Part shown: piece by piece, positions 50,542-58,628 of the stretch | How positions within the stretch are numbered: the first letter of the stretch is position 1 | Layout: each line of letters begins with the position of its first letter | NCBI GenBank assembly: GCA_964460785.1 | Contig: CAYWQB010000001.1 | Coordinates: forward strand, 248,001-312,000 | Reading direction: 5' to 3' | Source: CAYWQB01 sp964460785 | Lineage (GTDB): Bacteria; Chlamydiota; Chlamydiia; Chlamydiales; CAYWQB01 | Length of the DNA: 64,000 nt | Made by a program: the position numbers and the translations under genes | The notes under the pieces: generated by a model | Seen by the model: only the letters and a program-made list of their open reading frames with translations | Database searches by the model: none | What the model was told of the DNA's origin: nothing

Positions 50542-51723
50542 ATGAAAATCGGTATTGCAACTCGAGAAGACGTAGAGTATTGGGGTGGAGACCTCGCTGC
50601 TGCTTTCTCTGTAGCTGAAGGGTTAAAAAGCCTCGGAGCCGAGGTGGTTACCTACCCCAATACAAGCTTCACTCCCCCAGACTGTGACCTCCACTTGCTC
50701 ACGAATATTTTTTGCCCACAACCTTGTGCGGCTCCCCTTCACCAAAAAAAATCTCCCTTTGGCTTTTTAGCTTTTCACTTAGATGTATCGAACCTCCAGC
50801 CCATGAGTGGCTTTGTCAATGGCCTCACCTGGATCTTAAAAAAGACATCGCCAACAAGGACCCCCTTTACCATTGAGCACCTCCGCAAAGCTCCCCACCT
50901 TGTCTACCAGCTAAGCAGTTTTGAAAGTCCTCAACTGGAAAAGTTATACTCCGTCACCTCTGAAGCAAGTTTCATCTTTACAAACTCCCAAAAGGAACTG
51001 CAGTGGGTGCAACAGGATTTTCCGGTTCGCTGCCCTGTTAAACGCATTTTTTGGGATATTCCCACCTTTCCCAACGCTCCTGATAATAAAATTTTATCTT
51101 TCACAGGCTTACAATCGAAAGAGTTTGCCATTCAAATCGGACGCTTAAGCCCAAGAAAAAATCAACTCGGCACAATCGTCGCCCTTAAAGACCATCCTAT
51201 TCCCCTTGTCTTTATTGCCACAGGAGATAGCTCCACTAAAGGCTCTCATAGCTACTATCGAGATCTATGCCTAACCGCCGCTCAAAACTTACGCAAAGCT
51301 CCCACTTTTTTCATCAGCCCGGACCTTCGAACTGAGAAAAATGGGAAGTGCCACATGATTCAAACACCCATTTCTCCTGAGCTGATTGCTAGCTGTTACC
51401 AGCATGCTGCGGTGAATGTGCATCCAGCTTTTGCAGAAAACCCTGGCTTCACCTGCCTAGAATCTGTACGTATGGGAGTCCCTACAGTAGCATCTAATAC
51501 CACCTCTCTACCAGATTACCCAAAAGCAAGCCCTGGTTGGGATGAGACATTTGGTGGTTGGATCCGCTACTGCCGACCTTATGATCTTGCGGCTATTGAA
51601 CAGGCTGTGTGTGACCAACTTTCCTATACTGGCATCCCTCCAATTCAGCATCCTATTTTCCAGCGTACAAGTGTAGATCTTGCCAAAGAGCTCCTGCACG
51701 AACTGCTCTTATTTTTTAAATAA
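50542..51723 (+). CDS. Glycosyltransferase, GT4-like
   Basis: 393 residues from ATG 50542 (AAGGA upstream; the frame extends further 5' but into the divergent RNase R gene). The N-terminal Rossmann domain starts KIGIATREDVEYWGGDLAAAFSVAEGLKSLG. The C-terminal nucleotide-sugar domain has FAIQIGRLSPRKNQLGTI and HPAFAENPGFTCLESVRMGVPTVAS, which carries the E-x7-E-like motif of retaining GT4 enzymes. Probably cytoplasmic or membrane-associated; sugar donor and acceptor are unknown. No sugar-biosynthesis genes are nearby. Confidence 0.8.
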   Translation: MKIGIATREDVEYWGGDLAAAFSVAEGLKSLGAEVVTYPNTSFTPPDCDLHLLTNIFCPQPCAAPLHQKKSPFGFLAFHLDVSNLQPMSGFVNGLTWILKKTSPTRTPFTIEHLRKAPHLVYQLSSFESPQLEKLYSVTSEASFIFTNSQKELQWVQQDFPVRCPVKRIFWDIPTFPNAPDNKILSFTGLQSKEFAIQIGRLSPRKNQLGTIVALKDHPIPLVFIATGDSSTKGSHSYYRDLCLTAAQNLRKAPTFFISPDLRTEKNGKCHMIQTPISPELIASCYQHAAVNVHPAFAENPGFTCLESVRMGVPTVASNTTSLPDYPKASPGWDETFGGWIRYCRPYDLAAIEQAVCDQLSYTGIPPIQHPIFQRTSVDLAKELLHELLLFFK

Positions 51724-51753
51724 GGATTAATAAACTCTAATAGACGAATAATG

Positions 51754-51796
51754 CTCTTTTTAATAAAATATTTCTGAATTTTTTATATAAAAAGAG
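51754..51796 (+). repeat. 9-base inverted repeat before the DMT transporter gene
   Basis: CTCTTTTTA (51754-51762) and TAAAAAGAG (51788-51796) are perfect inverse complements around an AT-rich 25-base centre, ending five bases before the ATG at 51802. The right arm contains the only purine-rich stretch that could act as ribosome-binding site. It may be an operator or a translational hairpin. Confidence 0.35.
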
Positions 51797-51801
51797 TCCA
51801 T

Positions 51802-52695
51802 ATGCAATCCCGAGATTCTCTTCCTAAAGCTTTTTTTTGGACCCTAGCCAGTGCGATTGGCTTTGCGGTATTTTCAGGAGCCTTTAAAGAGCTTCAACCT
51901 CGCTATCCGACTGAGCAGCTTCTCTTTTTCCTCATGGCTCCCATTCTCCTCTTTGCCTGCTTCATGCTAAAGATCACCAAACAGCCATTTTTTGTTAAAA
52001 AAAAGGCTGGCCTTCTTTCGATTCGTGCGATTGCAGGATTCTTTGGCTGGGCCTGTTACCTTTATACTATTCCTCACCTTCCTCTGCCTATAGCCTCCAT
52101 GTGCTATGTTTCGATGCCTCTATTTGTCATCTTGCTTGCCCCCTTATTGATCGGTGAACACCTCGCAAAAAGCACCCTCCTCTGGATCTCTCTCTCATTC
52201 TTTGGGATCTTACTACTCATCGAACCCTCTCCTAACAAATTTGACCTTTCTGGACTCTCTCCAGAGTACCTTCTCTTAGGTTTTTGCGGCGCCCTACTTG
52301 CGGCGCTCGGGCAAATTGCTAACCGCCGTGCCTCCTTTTCCCTCTCTTCTGAAACAATTATTTGTTGGTTTGCTTTAGTTGGCACCTTATATAGTGCTGC
52401 TTTCTTACCCTCTCAGTGGCAGCCCATCATGCCCAAAGATTTCCTACTCTTTGCTGCCCTAGGCATTGGAGGAATTATTACCCAATACACATTCACCCAA
52501 GCCTTTCGCCATGCTCCAGCTGGCATTGTTTGTACATTTGGATTTCTTGATGAACCAGCCTGCATTGCTGTAGGTTTATGGTTTTTCAATGAAGGGCTCA
52601 ATCTTGTTCAATGGTCCGGACTCATCATGCTAGCCATTGGAACCTCTACTCTTTCTTTACAAAGAAAGAAAAAATCAGAGACTTCCCCCTCTTAA
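51802..52695 (+). CDS. EamA/DMT-superfamily transporter
   Basis: 297 residues with ten hydrophobic segments in two EamA repeats (FFWTLASAIGFAVFSGAFKEL...; LLLGFCGALLAALGQIANRRA...). The end of each repeat shows the usual GE/NEGL pattern (LIGEHL; FFNEGLNLVQW). In Chlamydia and Rickettsia some members of this family carry S-adenosylmethionine from the host; that role is possible here but not shown. There is no strong Shine-Dalgarno. Confidence 0.82.
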   Translation: MQSRDSLPKAFFWTLASAIGFAVFSGAFKELQPRYPTEQLLFFLMAPILLFACFMLKITKQPFFVKKKAGLLSIRAIAGFFGWACYLYTIPHLPLPIASMCYVSMPLFVILLAPLLIGEHLAKSTLLWISLSFFGILLLIEPSPNKFDLSGLSPEYLLLGFCGALLAALGQIANRRASFSLSSETIICWFALVGTLYSAAFLPSQWQPIMPKDFLLFAALGIGGIITQYTFTQAFRHAPAGIVCTFGFLDEPACIAVGLWFFNEGLNLVQWSGLIMLAIGTSTLSLQRKKKSETSPS

Positions 52696-52797
52696 TCTCC
52701 AAGCATTGATTGAACTGCTTGAAAAAGAAACAATTCATCAGGCAGAATGGCGCCGCTAACGTGTACTTAACCTCTGGAAAACGGAGATTCCCCATTT

Positions 52798-54705
52798 ATG
52801 CGCCGTTCTGTATGTTACGCCGAGCCCTCTCTAGCTCTTGCTGGAGAAGTTGGCACTTGGAAGTTCATCTACTCACCTGCTATTAATCTTCCTAAAGGAG
52901 CCAGGCTTAAATTTGACCTTCGATCTGAAGGGCGAGAAATTGACTGGGAAGTACCGACAACAAGCTTACGAGCAAGTGATAATACGATTTATGCACTGCT
53001 AGAAGATGAAACGATTCTTTCAGCTCAAGAAGTTGAAGTTCCAGACTCTTTTGTTCCCCAGTTTGAATTTACCCTTCCCAAAGCTCTCGAAGCAGGAGAT
53101 AAATTCACCATTGTACTGGGTCCTTCTCCAAAGTCCAAAGCTAAAGCACCAAAAGGCAATGCGGCGCAAACTCAATCTCAGCGCCGTCGGAACTTTTTGC
53201 TGTATATAGATCCTAAAGGCAAGGGAAGCTTTGAAGACCCTGAGTCATTCAGTATTGATATCAAGGGAAACAAACTAGCTAACATTCGCGTTCTCTCTCC
53301 CTCTTTGGTCACTCGAAATAAGCGCTTTGATATTGTTGTGCGCTTTGAAGACGAATTTGGCAACCTGACAGCAAATGCAGATGAAGGCACCCTGATTGAC
53401 CTCTCGTATGAACACTTAAGAGAAAACCTAAATTGGAAACTCTTTGTTCCTGAAACAGGTTTTGTTAGCTTGCCTAACCTTTATTTCAATGAAGCTGGTA
53501 TTTATCGCATTAAGTTAACGAACCTAAAAAATAAAAAAACCTACATCTCCTCTCCAATTAAGTGCATGAACGAATCTGATGTTGGCATTTTTTGGGGACT
53601 GCTGCACGGAGAAAGCGACCGCTATGATTCAGCAGACAACATTGAAAACTGTCTGCGCCACTTCCGCGATGATAGCGCTCTTGACTTCTACGCCAGCTCT
53701 TGCTTTGAATCCCAAGAAGAAACTCCCAATGAAACATGGAAGCTGATTAGCCAAAATGTCCAAGACATGAATGAAGCTGATCGCTTTATCACATTTCCTG
53801 GGTGCCAGTGGGAAGGAGAAACCTCTGAAGAGGGCTTGCGCCACTTAGTCTATCTAAAAGATGGCCGTCCAATTCCTCGCAAGAAGGATATTAAATACAA
53901 TAACCTCAAGAAAATTTATAAAGCGTTTTCCCCCAAAGAGCTTCTATCTGTTCCTAGCTTTACAATGGCAAAGGGCCACAGCTTTAATTTTGCAGACTAC
54001 CAGCCAGAGTATGAAAGGGTAGCCGAAATTTATAATGCCTGGGGCTCCTCTGAACGAACAAAAAAGCAAGGGAATCCATGGCCTATTTCTTGCCCTGGAA
54101 AAAGTGGTGTCAAAGAAGCCAATGAAGGTTCTTTAATCGATGCGCTAAAAAACAACTGTCGCTTTGGCTTTGTTGCTGGAGGCTTGGATGACCGAGGCTC
54201 TTATAGCGAACTCTTTGACAGCGAGCAAGAGCAGTACAGCCCTGGATTAACCGCTATTTTTGCTGAGGACTGCTCAAGAGATGCTTTTATGGCAGCTCTC
54301 TACAAGCGCGCTTGCTATGCAACAACAGGGCCCCGGATTTTAATGGGTCTATACCTTGCAGGAGCCTGTATGGGACAGGAGCTTGATACAACTGACAAAC
54401 CGGGACTGGAAATCAACCGTCACCTATCTGGTTACATTGCAGGGACTGAAAAAATCAAGCTAGTAGAGATCATCCGCAATGGTGATGTTTTAACAAGCTT
54501 CACCCCAAATACTATGCATTTTGAGTTCACTTATGATGACATGGAGCCTCTTGAAAAAGTTGCCCTCAAGGCCTCAAATCAAGAAGAGCGCTTTGCATTT
54601 TACTATGTCCGCATGATTCAAGAAGATGAACAAGGCGCATGGAGCTCCCCTATTTGGGTAGACCTTTCTGCTAAAGCTAAAATCAAGCGCAGCAAGAAAA
54701 GCTAG
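52798..54705 (+). CDS. DUF3604-like conserved protein (CT425-type)
   Basis: 635 residues with no signal peptide or membrane segment. The N-terminal ~270 residues are beta-rich (Ig-like strands; LSPSLVTRNKRFDIVVRFEDEFGN). The C-terminal part resembles the PHP-like DUF3604 proteins: FWGLLHGESDRYDSADNIENCLRHFRDDSALDFYASS, RFGFVAGGLDDRGSY, and RACYATTGPRILMGLYL. Metal-dependent hydrolase activity is possible, and His, Asp and Glu residues in these motifs are candidates. In C. trachomatis a protein of this size (CT425) stands directly before the futalosine gene, as here. Function unknown. Confidence 0.75.
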   Translation: MRRSVCYAEPSLALAGEVGTWKFIYSPAINLPKGARLKFDLRSEGREIDWEVPTTSLRASDNTIYALLEDETILSAQEVEVPDSFVPQFEFTLPKALEAGDKFTIVLGPSPKSKAKAPKGNAAQTQSQRRRNFLLYIDPKGKGSFEDPESFSIDIKGNKLANIRVLSPSLVTRNKRFDIVVRFEDEFGNLTANADEGTLIDLSYEHLRENLNWKLFVPETGFVSLPNLYFNEAGIYRIKLTNLKNKKTYISSPIKCMNESDVGIFWGLLHGESDRYDSADNIENCLRHFRDDSALDFYASSCFESQEETPNETWKLISQNVQDMNEADRFITFPGCQWEGETSEEGLRHLVYLKDGRPIPRKKDIKYNNLKKIYKAFSPKELLSVPSFTMAKGHSFNFADYQPEYERVAEIYNAWGSSERTKKQGNPWPISCPGKSGVKEANEGSLIDALKNNCRFGFVAGGLDDRGSYSELFDSEQEQYSPGLTAIFAEDCSRDAFMAALYKRACYATTGPRILMGLYLAGACMGQELDTTDKPGLEINRHLSGYIAGTEKIKLVEIIRNGDVLTSFTPNTMHFEFTYDDMEPLEKVALKASNQEERFAFYYVRMIQEDEQGAWSSPIWVDLSAKAKIKRSKKS

Positions 54706-54727
54706 CCTAGACTAGGAAGGAGGGGTT

Positions 54728-54922
54728 ATGTCATCATTTCTCACTACATTTCTTATTGCATGTGCGCTTGTTGCCCTTGCCTTTGTCGGACTATTAATCG
54801 GCTGGTTTTTTACTGGCCGTCCCTTCAAGGCTAAGTCGTGTGGAGGAGCACTTAAGCACCGTAAAGACAGCTCTTGCGGCAAAGACATTAAGTGTGAGCT
54901 GTGCTCAAAGGACAAAGAGTAA
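54728..54922 (+). CDS. nqrM: NqrM-like Na+-NQR maturation protein
   Basis: 64 residues: one membrane segment (about 6-29), then the family pattern GRPFKAKSCGG (Cys38) and CELC (Cys56, Cys59), with another Cys at 50. NqrM (DUF539) is needed to insert the iron centre of the Na+-translocating NADH:quinone reductase, the main respiratory entry of Chlamydiae. AAGGAGG precedes the ATG. It lies just upstream of the menaquinone genes, which make the quinone for that enzyme. The short Lys/Arg insert between the Cys motifs is unlike the proteobacterial proteins. Confidence 0.75.
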   Translation: MSSFLTTFLIACALVALAFVGLLIGWFFTGRPFKAKSCGGALKHRKDSSCGKDIKCELCSKDKE

Positions 54923-54931
54923 CCTTTGCCA

Positions 54932-54960
54932 TTGTCTAGAAAATCCTGAGTCGATATATC
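54932..54960 (+). promoter_or_regulatory. Candidate promoter of the mqnE-mqnA-menG operon
   Basis: TTGTCT (54932-54937), a 17-base spacer and TATATC (54955-54960), 36 bases before the mqnE ATG. It is a good match to a sigma70-type promoter. Confidence 0.5.
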
Positions 54961-54995
54961 TTGTCTGAAGGAATATTTCGATACTTGGAAAATCT

Positions 54996-56129
54996 ATGAC
55001 TCCCACTCTTTCTCTTTCAGAGGCGGCTGAGCGCCTTATCAATGACATGCCCACCCCAGAGCTCCAGCAGATTGCAGAGCATGCTTTGCAAGGAGAGCGC
55101 TTGCAAACCACCGAGGGAGAGTACCTTTTTCGCACTCCCCATGAAGATGCGGTCACCAAGCTTGCAGATCTCTATAGAGCCACTTTTTTTGGCAATCGCG
55201 TCTACTATGCCCACACTCTTTTCATTCACCCTACCAACTTATGTGAGCTTTCCTGTCCTCTCTGCTCATTTTATGCAAAACCGGGTTGGGAGAAGGCTTG
55301 GTTTTTAACTCCAAAGCAAATTGCTGAGAAAGTGCGCAGTGCATATGAACGAGAAAAAATTGGAGAAGTCCACTTTGTAGGTGGCCTATGGCGTGATTGT
55401 GATTTAGACTACTACCAAGAAGCTTTTGGATATATTCAAGAGATTAGCCCCTCAATCCATATTAAAGCTCTCACTGCCGTTGAGTATGATTTCCTAGCTA
55501 AGTTGCATAACCTTCCAGTAGAAGAAGTCTTCCGCCGCATGCAGGCTTGGGGCCTAAGCTCCCTGACAGGAGGCGGTGCAGAAGTACTAGTTGAAGAGAT
55601 TCGCAAAAAACTAGCACCGCAAAAAATCACCTCTGATGAATACTTGGATATTCATCGCCGTGCTCATAAGGCCGGATTAACATCTAATATCACCATGCTC
55701 TTTGGTCATATAGAGGAAGACCATCACCTTGTCACCCACCTAGATCGCGTTCGTCAACTACAAGATGAAACAGGAGGCCTACGCTCTTTCATCCCACTAA
55801 AATTTCATACAGAAAATAATGCTTTAGGCAAGCGCAAGCAAAGACTCAAACCTAAGAACCTTCATAAAGTCTATGCCGTTTCTCGCCTCATGCTTGATAA
55901 TATTGACCGAGTTAAAGTGCTATGGAACTACCTTGGCATTGAAGAAGCTGTGGCTCTACTTCAAGGGGGAGGAAACGACCTAGCTGCCACACAGGTAGAT
56001 GAAAAAGTCATCAAAATGGCTGGTGGTATGGAGTTTCAAATGACAAGGGAAAAGCTACGCGAATTGATTCTGGAAATTAACCGCGAGCCTATCGAGGCAC
56101 ATTCTGGGTATACCAACAAAGAGGGGTAA
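54996..56129 (+). CDS. mqnE: Aminodeoxyfutalosine synthase (radical SAM)
   Basis: 377 residues. The radical-SAM motif is CELSCPLC (Cys83, Cys87, Cys90) in HPTNLCELSCPLCSFYAK. HFVGGLWRDCDLDYY, SLTGGGAEVL and SNITMLFGHIEEDHH fit MqnE better than the sister enzyme MqnC, which reads TATMMFG at that place. MqnE condenses SAM with the MqnA product in the futalosine route to menaquinone. mqnA follows three bases downstream. In C. trachomatis the homologue is CT426 as I recall. MqnC remains a weaker alternative. Confidence 0.82.
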   Translation: MTPTLSLSEAAERLINDMPTPELQQIAEHALQGERLQTTEGEYLFRTPHEDAVTKLADLYRATFFGNRVYYAHTLFIHPTNLCELSCPLCSFYAKPGWEKAWFLTPKQIAEKVRSAYEREKIGEVHFVGGLWRDCDLDYYQEAFGYIQEISPSIHIKALTAVEYDFLAKLHNLPVEEVFRRMQAWGLSSLTGGGAEVLVEEIRKKLAPQKITSDEYLDIHRRAHKAGLTSNITMLFGHIEEDHHLVTHLDRVRQLQDETGGLRSFIPLKFHTENNALGKRKQRLKPKNLHKVYAVSRLMLDNIDRVKVLWNYLGIEEAVALLQGGGNDLAATQVDEKVIKMAGGMEFQMTREKLRELILEINREPIEAHSGYTNKEG

Positions 56130-56132
56130 ACT

Positions 56133-56954
56133 ATGTTGCGAGTGGGGCGCTTATGCACAATCAATGTGCTTCCTATTTTTGCAGGGCTAAAAGCGATTAA
56201 TGCAGATCTACCAAATATTGAATGGGTTTCTGGAACGCCTGCAGAGCTCTCTAGGCTTTTTTTAAATGGCGAGCTTGATGTCTCTTTTCTCCCTCTCCCC
56301 AGCTACCTAAGCTGTCCGTCTCTACCACAACCTGCCGGTAACTTTTGCGTTTCAGCCCACCCTCAGGCACATACGGTCTCTCTCTATACAAGAAAGCCCA
56401 TTAAAGAGCTTCATCATCACCCCGTCCACATTACTACTCAGTCAAGAGCTAGCGTACAGCTTCTTCGCGTGCTTTGTAAGCATTTTTGGAAAGTCCATCC
56501 CCACTTCTTTTTACTTGAGGGCCCTCCTACCCCCTCCCTTGATGCCTATTTATTAATTGGTGATCAATGCATGCACCACTCTCCTCCTAAAGGGTATGAG
56601 CGTATTGATCTAGCCCAAGCTTGGCGGTTAGCCACTGGCCTTCCATTCACCTTTGCCCTCTTGGTCCAGCAAACTTCCCTGTCAAAAGAAAAGCAAGCTA
56701 GTTCCAAGCTCTTGATACAAGCCTTAAACCTTTCCCATCAGTGGTTTTTATCACATCGTGATCAGGTAGCAGCAGAAGCTGCTAAACAAAGCCATGTAGA
56801 GAAAGCATTTTTTGACCAATACTACCAAGACTTACATTATAAGTTATCAAAACACGATGTAGAAGCCATTCAGCTTTTTAACTCGTATTATAAGCCCTTT
56901 AATGAACAGCAGCGAAAAGATGACCTCCTCCCCTCCCTCTCAGCAATTTCCTGA
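56133..56954 (+). CDS. mqnA: Chorismate dehydratase (menaquinone, futalosine pathway)
   Basis: 273 residues with the periplasmic-binding-protein-like fold of MqnA: LRVGRLCTINVLPIFAGL at the start, TPAELSRLFLNGELDVSFLPLPSYL, then YLLIGDQCM and DLAQAWRLATGLPFTFALLV. It converts chorismate to 3-enolpyruvylbenzoate, the first step of the futalosine route. It is placed between mqnE and menG, as in Chlamydia (CT426-CT428). MqnD shares the fold but usually lacks this GD.....D..W..LTGLPF block. Confidence 0.8.
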   Translation: MLRVGRLCTINVLPIFAGLKAINADLPNIEWVSGTPAELSRLFLNGELDVSFLPLPSYLSCPSLPQPAGNFCVSAHPQAHTVSLYTRKPIKELHHHPVHITTQSRASVQLLRVLCKHFWKVHPHFFLLEGPPTPSLDAYLLIGDQCMHHSPPKGYERIDLAQAWRLATGLPFTFALLVQQTSLSKEKQASSKLLIQALNLSHQWFLSHRDQVAAEAAKQSHVEKAFFDQYYQDLHYKLSKHDVEAIQLFNSYYKPFNEQQRKDDLLPSLSAIS

Positions 56955-57654
56955 AACAATCCAGAAAATGTTTAGTCGCATTGCAAATCAATATGATAAA
57001 GGCAATGCGATTCTTTCATGCAATACGCACCACAAGTGGAACCGCCGCCTTGTTCTTGAAGTACTCAAGCATATACAACCGAGAGCTGCATTAGATTTGT
57101 GCAGTGGCACGGGAGAAGTAGCGCTTCACATAACCAAGTTATATCCTCAGATTAAGCAACTACACCTTATTGATTTTTGTGCTGACATGCTGGAGCATGC
57201 CAAAGACAAGTTTGCACAAAGAACCTCTCCAGAACAGGTGACTATCCAGGTAGGCGATGCCATGGACATCCCCCTACCAAATAATCATGTCAATGCTGTC
57301 ACCATTGCCTATGGCATTCGCAACATCCAAACTCCCTTACGTTGCCTTGAGGAGTGCTATCGGGTCCTTGCCCCTCAGGGAGTACTTGGAATTTTAGAGC
57401 TTACAGAACCGAAAAACCGCATGATACGCTTACTGCATAAAATCTATCTCAACCATATTCTGCCTGGAATTGGTCGATGTATTAGCAAGGATCGCGAGGC
57501 ATATACCTACTTATCAAAAAGCATCCAGCAGTTCACCTCTCCCCAAGCTCTAGCTAAACAGATTGAGCAAGCTGGGTTTGAAACCCCGCAAAGAATTCCG
57601 CTAATGGGAGGGATTGCACATATTTTTATCGCAAGAAGTACAAAAGAGGGCTAA
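56902..57654 (+). CDS. menG: Demethylmenaquinone methyltransferase
   Basis: 250 residues from ATG 56902, or 244 from ATG 56920; either start lies inside the end of mqnA. It has the UbiE/MenG motifs FSRIANQYDKGNAILS, ALDLCSGTGEVALHI (SAM-binding) and VNAVTIAYGIRNIQTPLRCLEECYRVLAPQG. It methylates demethylmenaquinone, the last step of menaquinone synthesis. The overlap indicates tight coupling with mqnA. It converges with a small unknown gene. Confidence 0.9.
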   Translation: MNSSEKMTSSPPSQQFPETIQKMFSRIANQYDKGNAILSCNTHHKWNRRLVLEVLKHIQPRAALDLCSGTGEVALHITKLYPQIKQLHLIDFCADMLEHAKDKFAQRTSPEQVTIQVGDAMDIPLPNNHVNAVTIAYGIRNIQTPLRCLEECYRVLAPQGVLGILELTEPKNRMIRLLHKIYLNHILPGIGRCISKDREAYTYLSKSIQQFTSPQALAKQIEQAGFETPQRIPLMGGIAHIFIARSTKEG

Positions 57655-57919
57655 AAAGCTTCTCAAGAAAGAAAAAGAACCCTTTATACAGCCAAGTAGC
57701 TGCTTGAGCAATTTTAGAGGGATTTTGAGTCTGCAAAGACTCCTCTTCGTCATCAAATAACCTACGCTGACAACGAGGCTTGTCTTCCACTAAGCGACTC
57801 CGATACACCTGCTCTCTTCTCTGCAGAGGAGGTGGAGAGGAAGGAACCCTGGGCGCTCTGGACTCTGGAGTATGAATAGAGTTGCTAGAACTACGACTAA
57901 TCGAAGGTGAAGAAGACAT
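57626..57919 (-). CDS. Small Ser/Pro-rich protein with hydrophobic C-terminus
   Basis: 97 residues from ATG 57919. The N-terminus (MSSSPSISRSSSNSIHTP) is Ser/Pro-rich and disordered, typical of type III-secreted proteins. The middle is Arg/Glu-rich, and the C-terminal ~22 residues are aromatic and hydrophobic (WLYKGFFFFLEKLFSPLLYFL), perhaps a membrane anchor. No clear Shine-Dalgarno. A 12-base-pair hairpin lies just upstream. It overlaps menG tail-to-tail by 29 bases. Unknown family; it groups with the two small genes that follow. Confidence 0.5.
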   Translation of the reverse strand: MSSSPSISRSSSNSIHTPESRAPRVPSSPPPLQRREQVYRSRLVEDKPRCQRRLFDDEEESLQTQNPSKIAQAATWLYKGFFFFLEKLFSPLLYFLR

Positions 57920-57932
57920 AATAACAATCACA

Positions 57933-57962
57933 TAGGCCAAGGGGAGCTTCCCCCTTGGCCTA
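57933..57962 (-). terminator. Strong 12-bp hairpin between two small genes
   Basis: TAGGCCAAGGGG (57933-57944) and CCCCTTGGCCTA (57951-57962) pair perfectly around a six-base loop. It lies 15 bases after the stop of the 162-residue gene. No pure T-run follows on the minus strand, so it may act as a weak terminator, a read-through attenuator or an mRNA stabiliser. Confidence 0.55.
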
Positions 57963-57976
57963 AAAATTAGGTTAGA

Positions 57977-58465
57977 CTAAAGCGTAAGTTTTTCTGGAGT
58001 CTTGCGCTGTCTTGGGCCTAATTCAGCTTTCTTTGCTTGTTCAGCATCTTCCGCTGTATGAATTCCAAGACCCTTCATCTCCTTGGAAATTTTAGGCTTA
58101 GAAGAACCCCACTGTCCTAGAATAGACTGTAGGCCACTCTTCACAGAAGCATACATTGACTTGCATACAGAGACGGTAGAGGCAAAAGCTTCCTCTAATT
58201 TCTCTTGAATTTTGACTGCAGCTGAGTGAATGGAACTCTTTACAGAAGCCCATGCAGACTCTACAGATGCCATAAAGCTTGTTGGCTCCTCTACAGGAGA
58301 GCTTGGAGTTGTAGGTTTAAACTTTTCCATAGATTGAATTCCCCCAGCATCTGTAGCGATGCCTTTAGGAGATCCAGTAGGTGGAGTTACAGATGTTGAT
58401 GTAGCTCGTGGAGCCTCTTGTGGTAGCCTAATAGTAGGCTTTTGTTGGGCAACAGGTGTAGACAT
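57977..58465 (-). CDS. Small helical protein with KGLGI terminal motif (LGI family, member A)
   Basis: 162 residues from ATG 58465 (AGAGG upstream; a longer frame to 58540 would include the promoter). The N-terminal ~62 residues are Thr/Pro/Ser-rich and look disordered. Residues 64-120 are an amphipathic helical region. The C-terminus has ISKEMKGLGI (126-135), which recurs in the neighbouring protein as INKDLKGLGM. No signal peptide. It has its own good promoter (58512-58540) and is followed by a strong hairpin. Unknown family; composition suggests a secreted effector, which is inference. Confidence 0.65.
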   Translation of the reverse strand: MSTPVAQQKPTIRLPQEAPRATSTSVTPPTGSPKGIATDAGGIQSMEKFKPTTPSSPVEEPTSFMASVESAWASVKSSIHSAAVKIQEKLEEAFASTVSVCKSMYASVKSGLQSILGQWGSSKPKISKEMKGLGIHTAEDAEQAKKAELGPRQRKTPEKLTL

Positions 58466-58511
58466 ATTGCAACCTCTTTTTTTAAGAGAGTAATAAAATA
58501 TTATGGAGAAC

Positions 58512-58540
58512 ATCGTAGTAGCAGTGAAAGATTTCGTCAA
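58512..58540 (-). promoter_or_regulatory. Sigma70-type promoter of LGI gene A
   Basis: On the minus strand TTGACG (58540-58535), a 17-base spacer and TACGAT (58517-58512). The start would be near 58505, about 40 bases before the ATG at 58465. Confidence 0.6.
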
Positions 58541-58555
58541 ACACTTAAAAATAAA

Positions 58556-58594
58556 AAAAGCTCAAGAAGTCCTTTAGGACTTCTTGAGCTTTTT
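58556..58594 (-). terminator. Bidirectional-looking intrinsic terminator between LGI genes B and A
   Basis: AAGCTCAAGAAGTCC and GGACTTCTTGAGCTT pair perfectly around a four-base loop. T-runs lie beyond both arms, so it can end transcription of the 141-residue gene on the minus strand. The next gene's promoter starts just after it. Confidence 0.9.
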
Positions 58595-58628
58595 CGTTAA
58601 AAAGATCGCTTGGTCTGCTATAGACTGC

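Noticed and set aside
52696..52759. Short open stretch after the DMT transporter (ending HQAEWRR)
   Set aside because: It looks protein-like but has no start codon with a ribosome-binding site and is too short to separate from chance or from a gene remnant.
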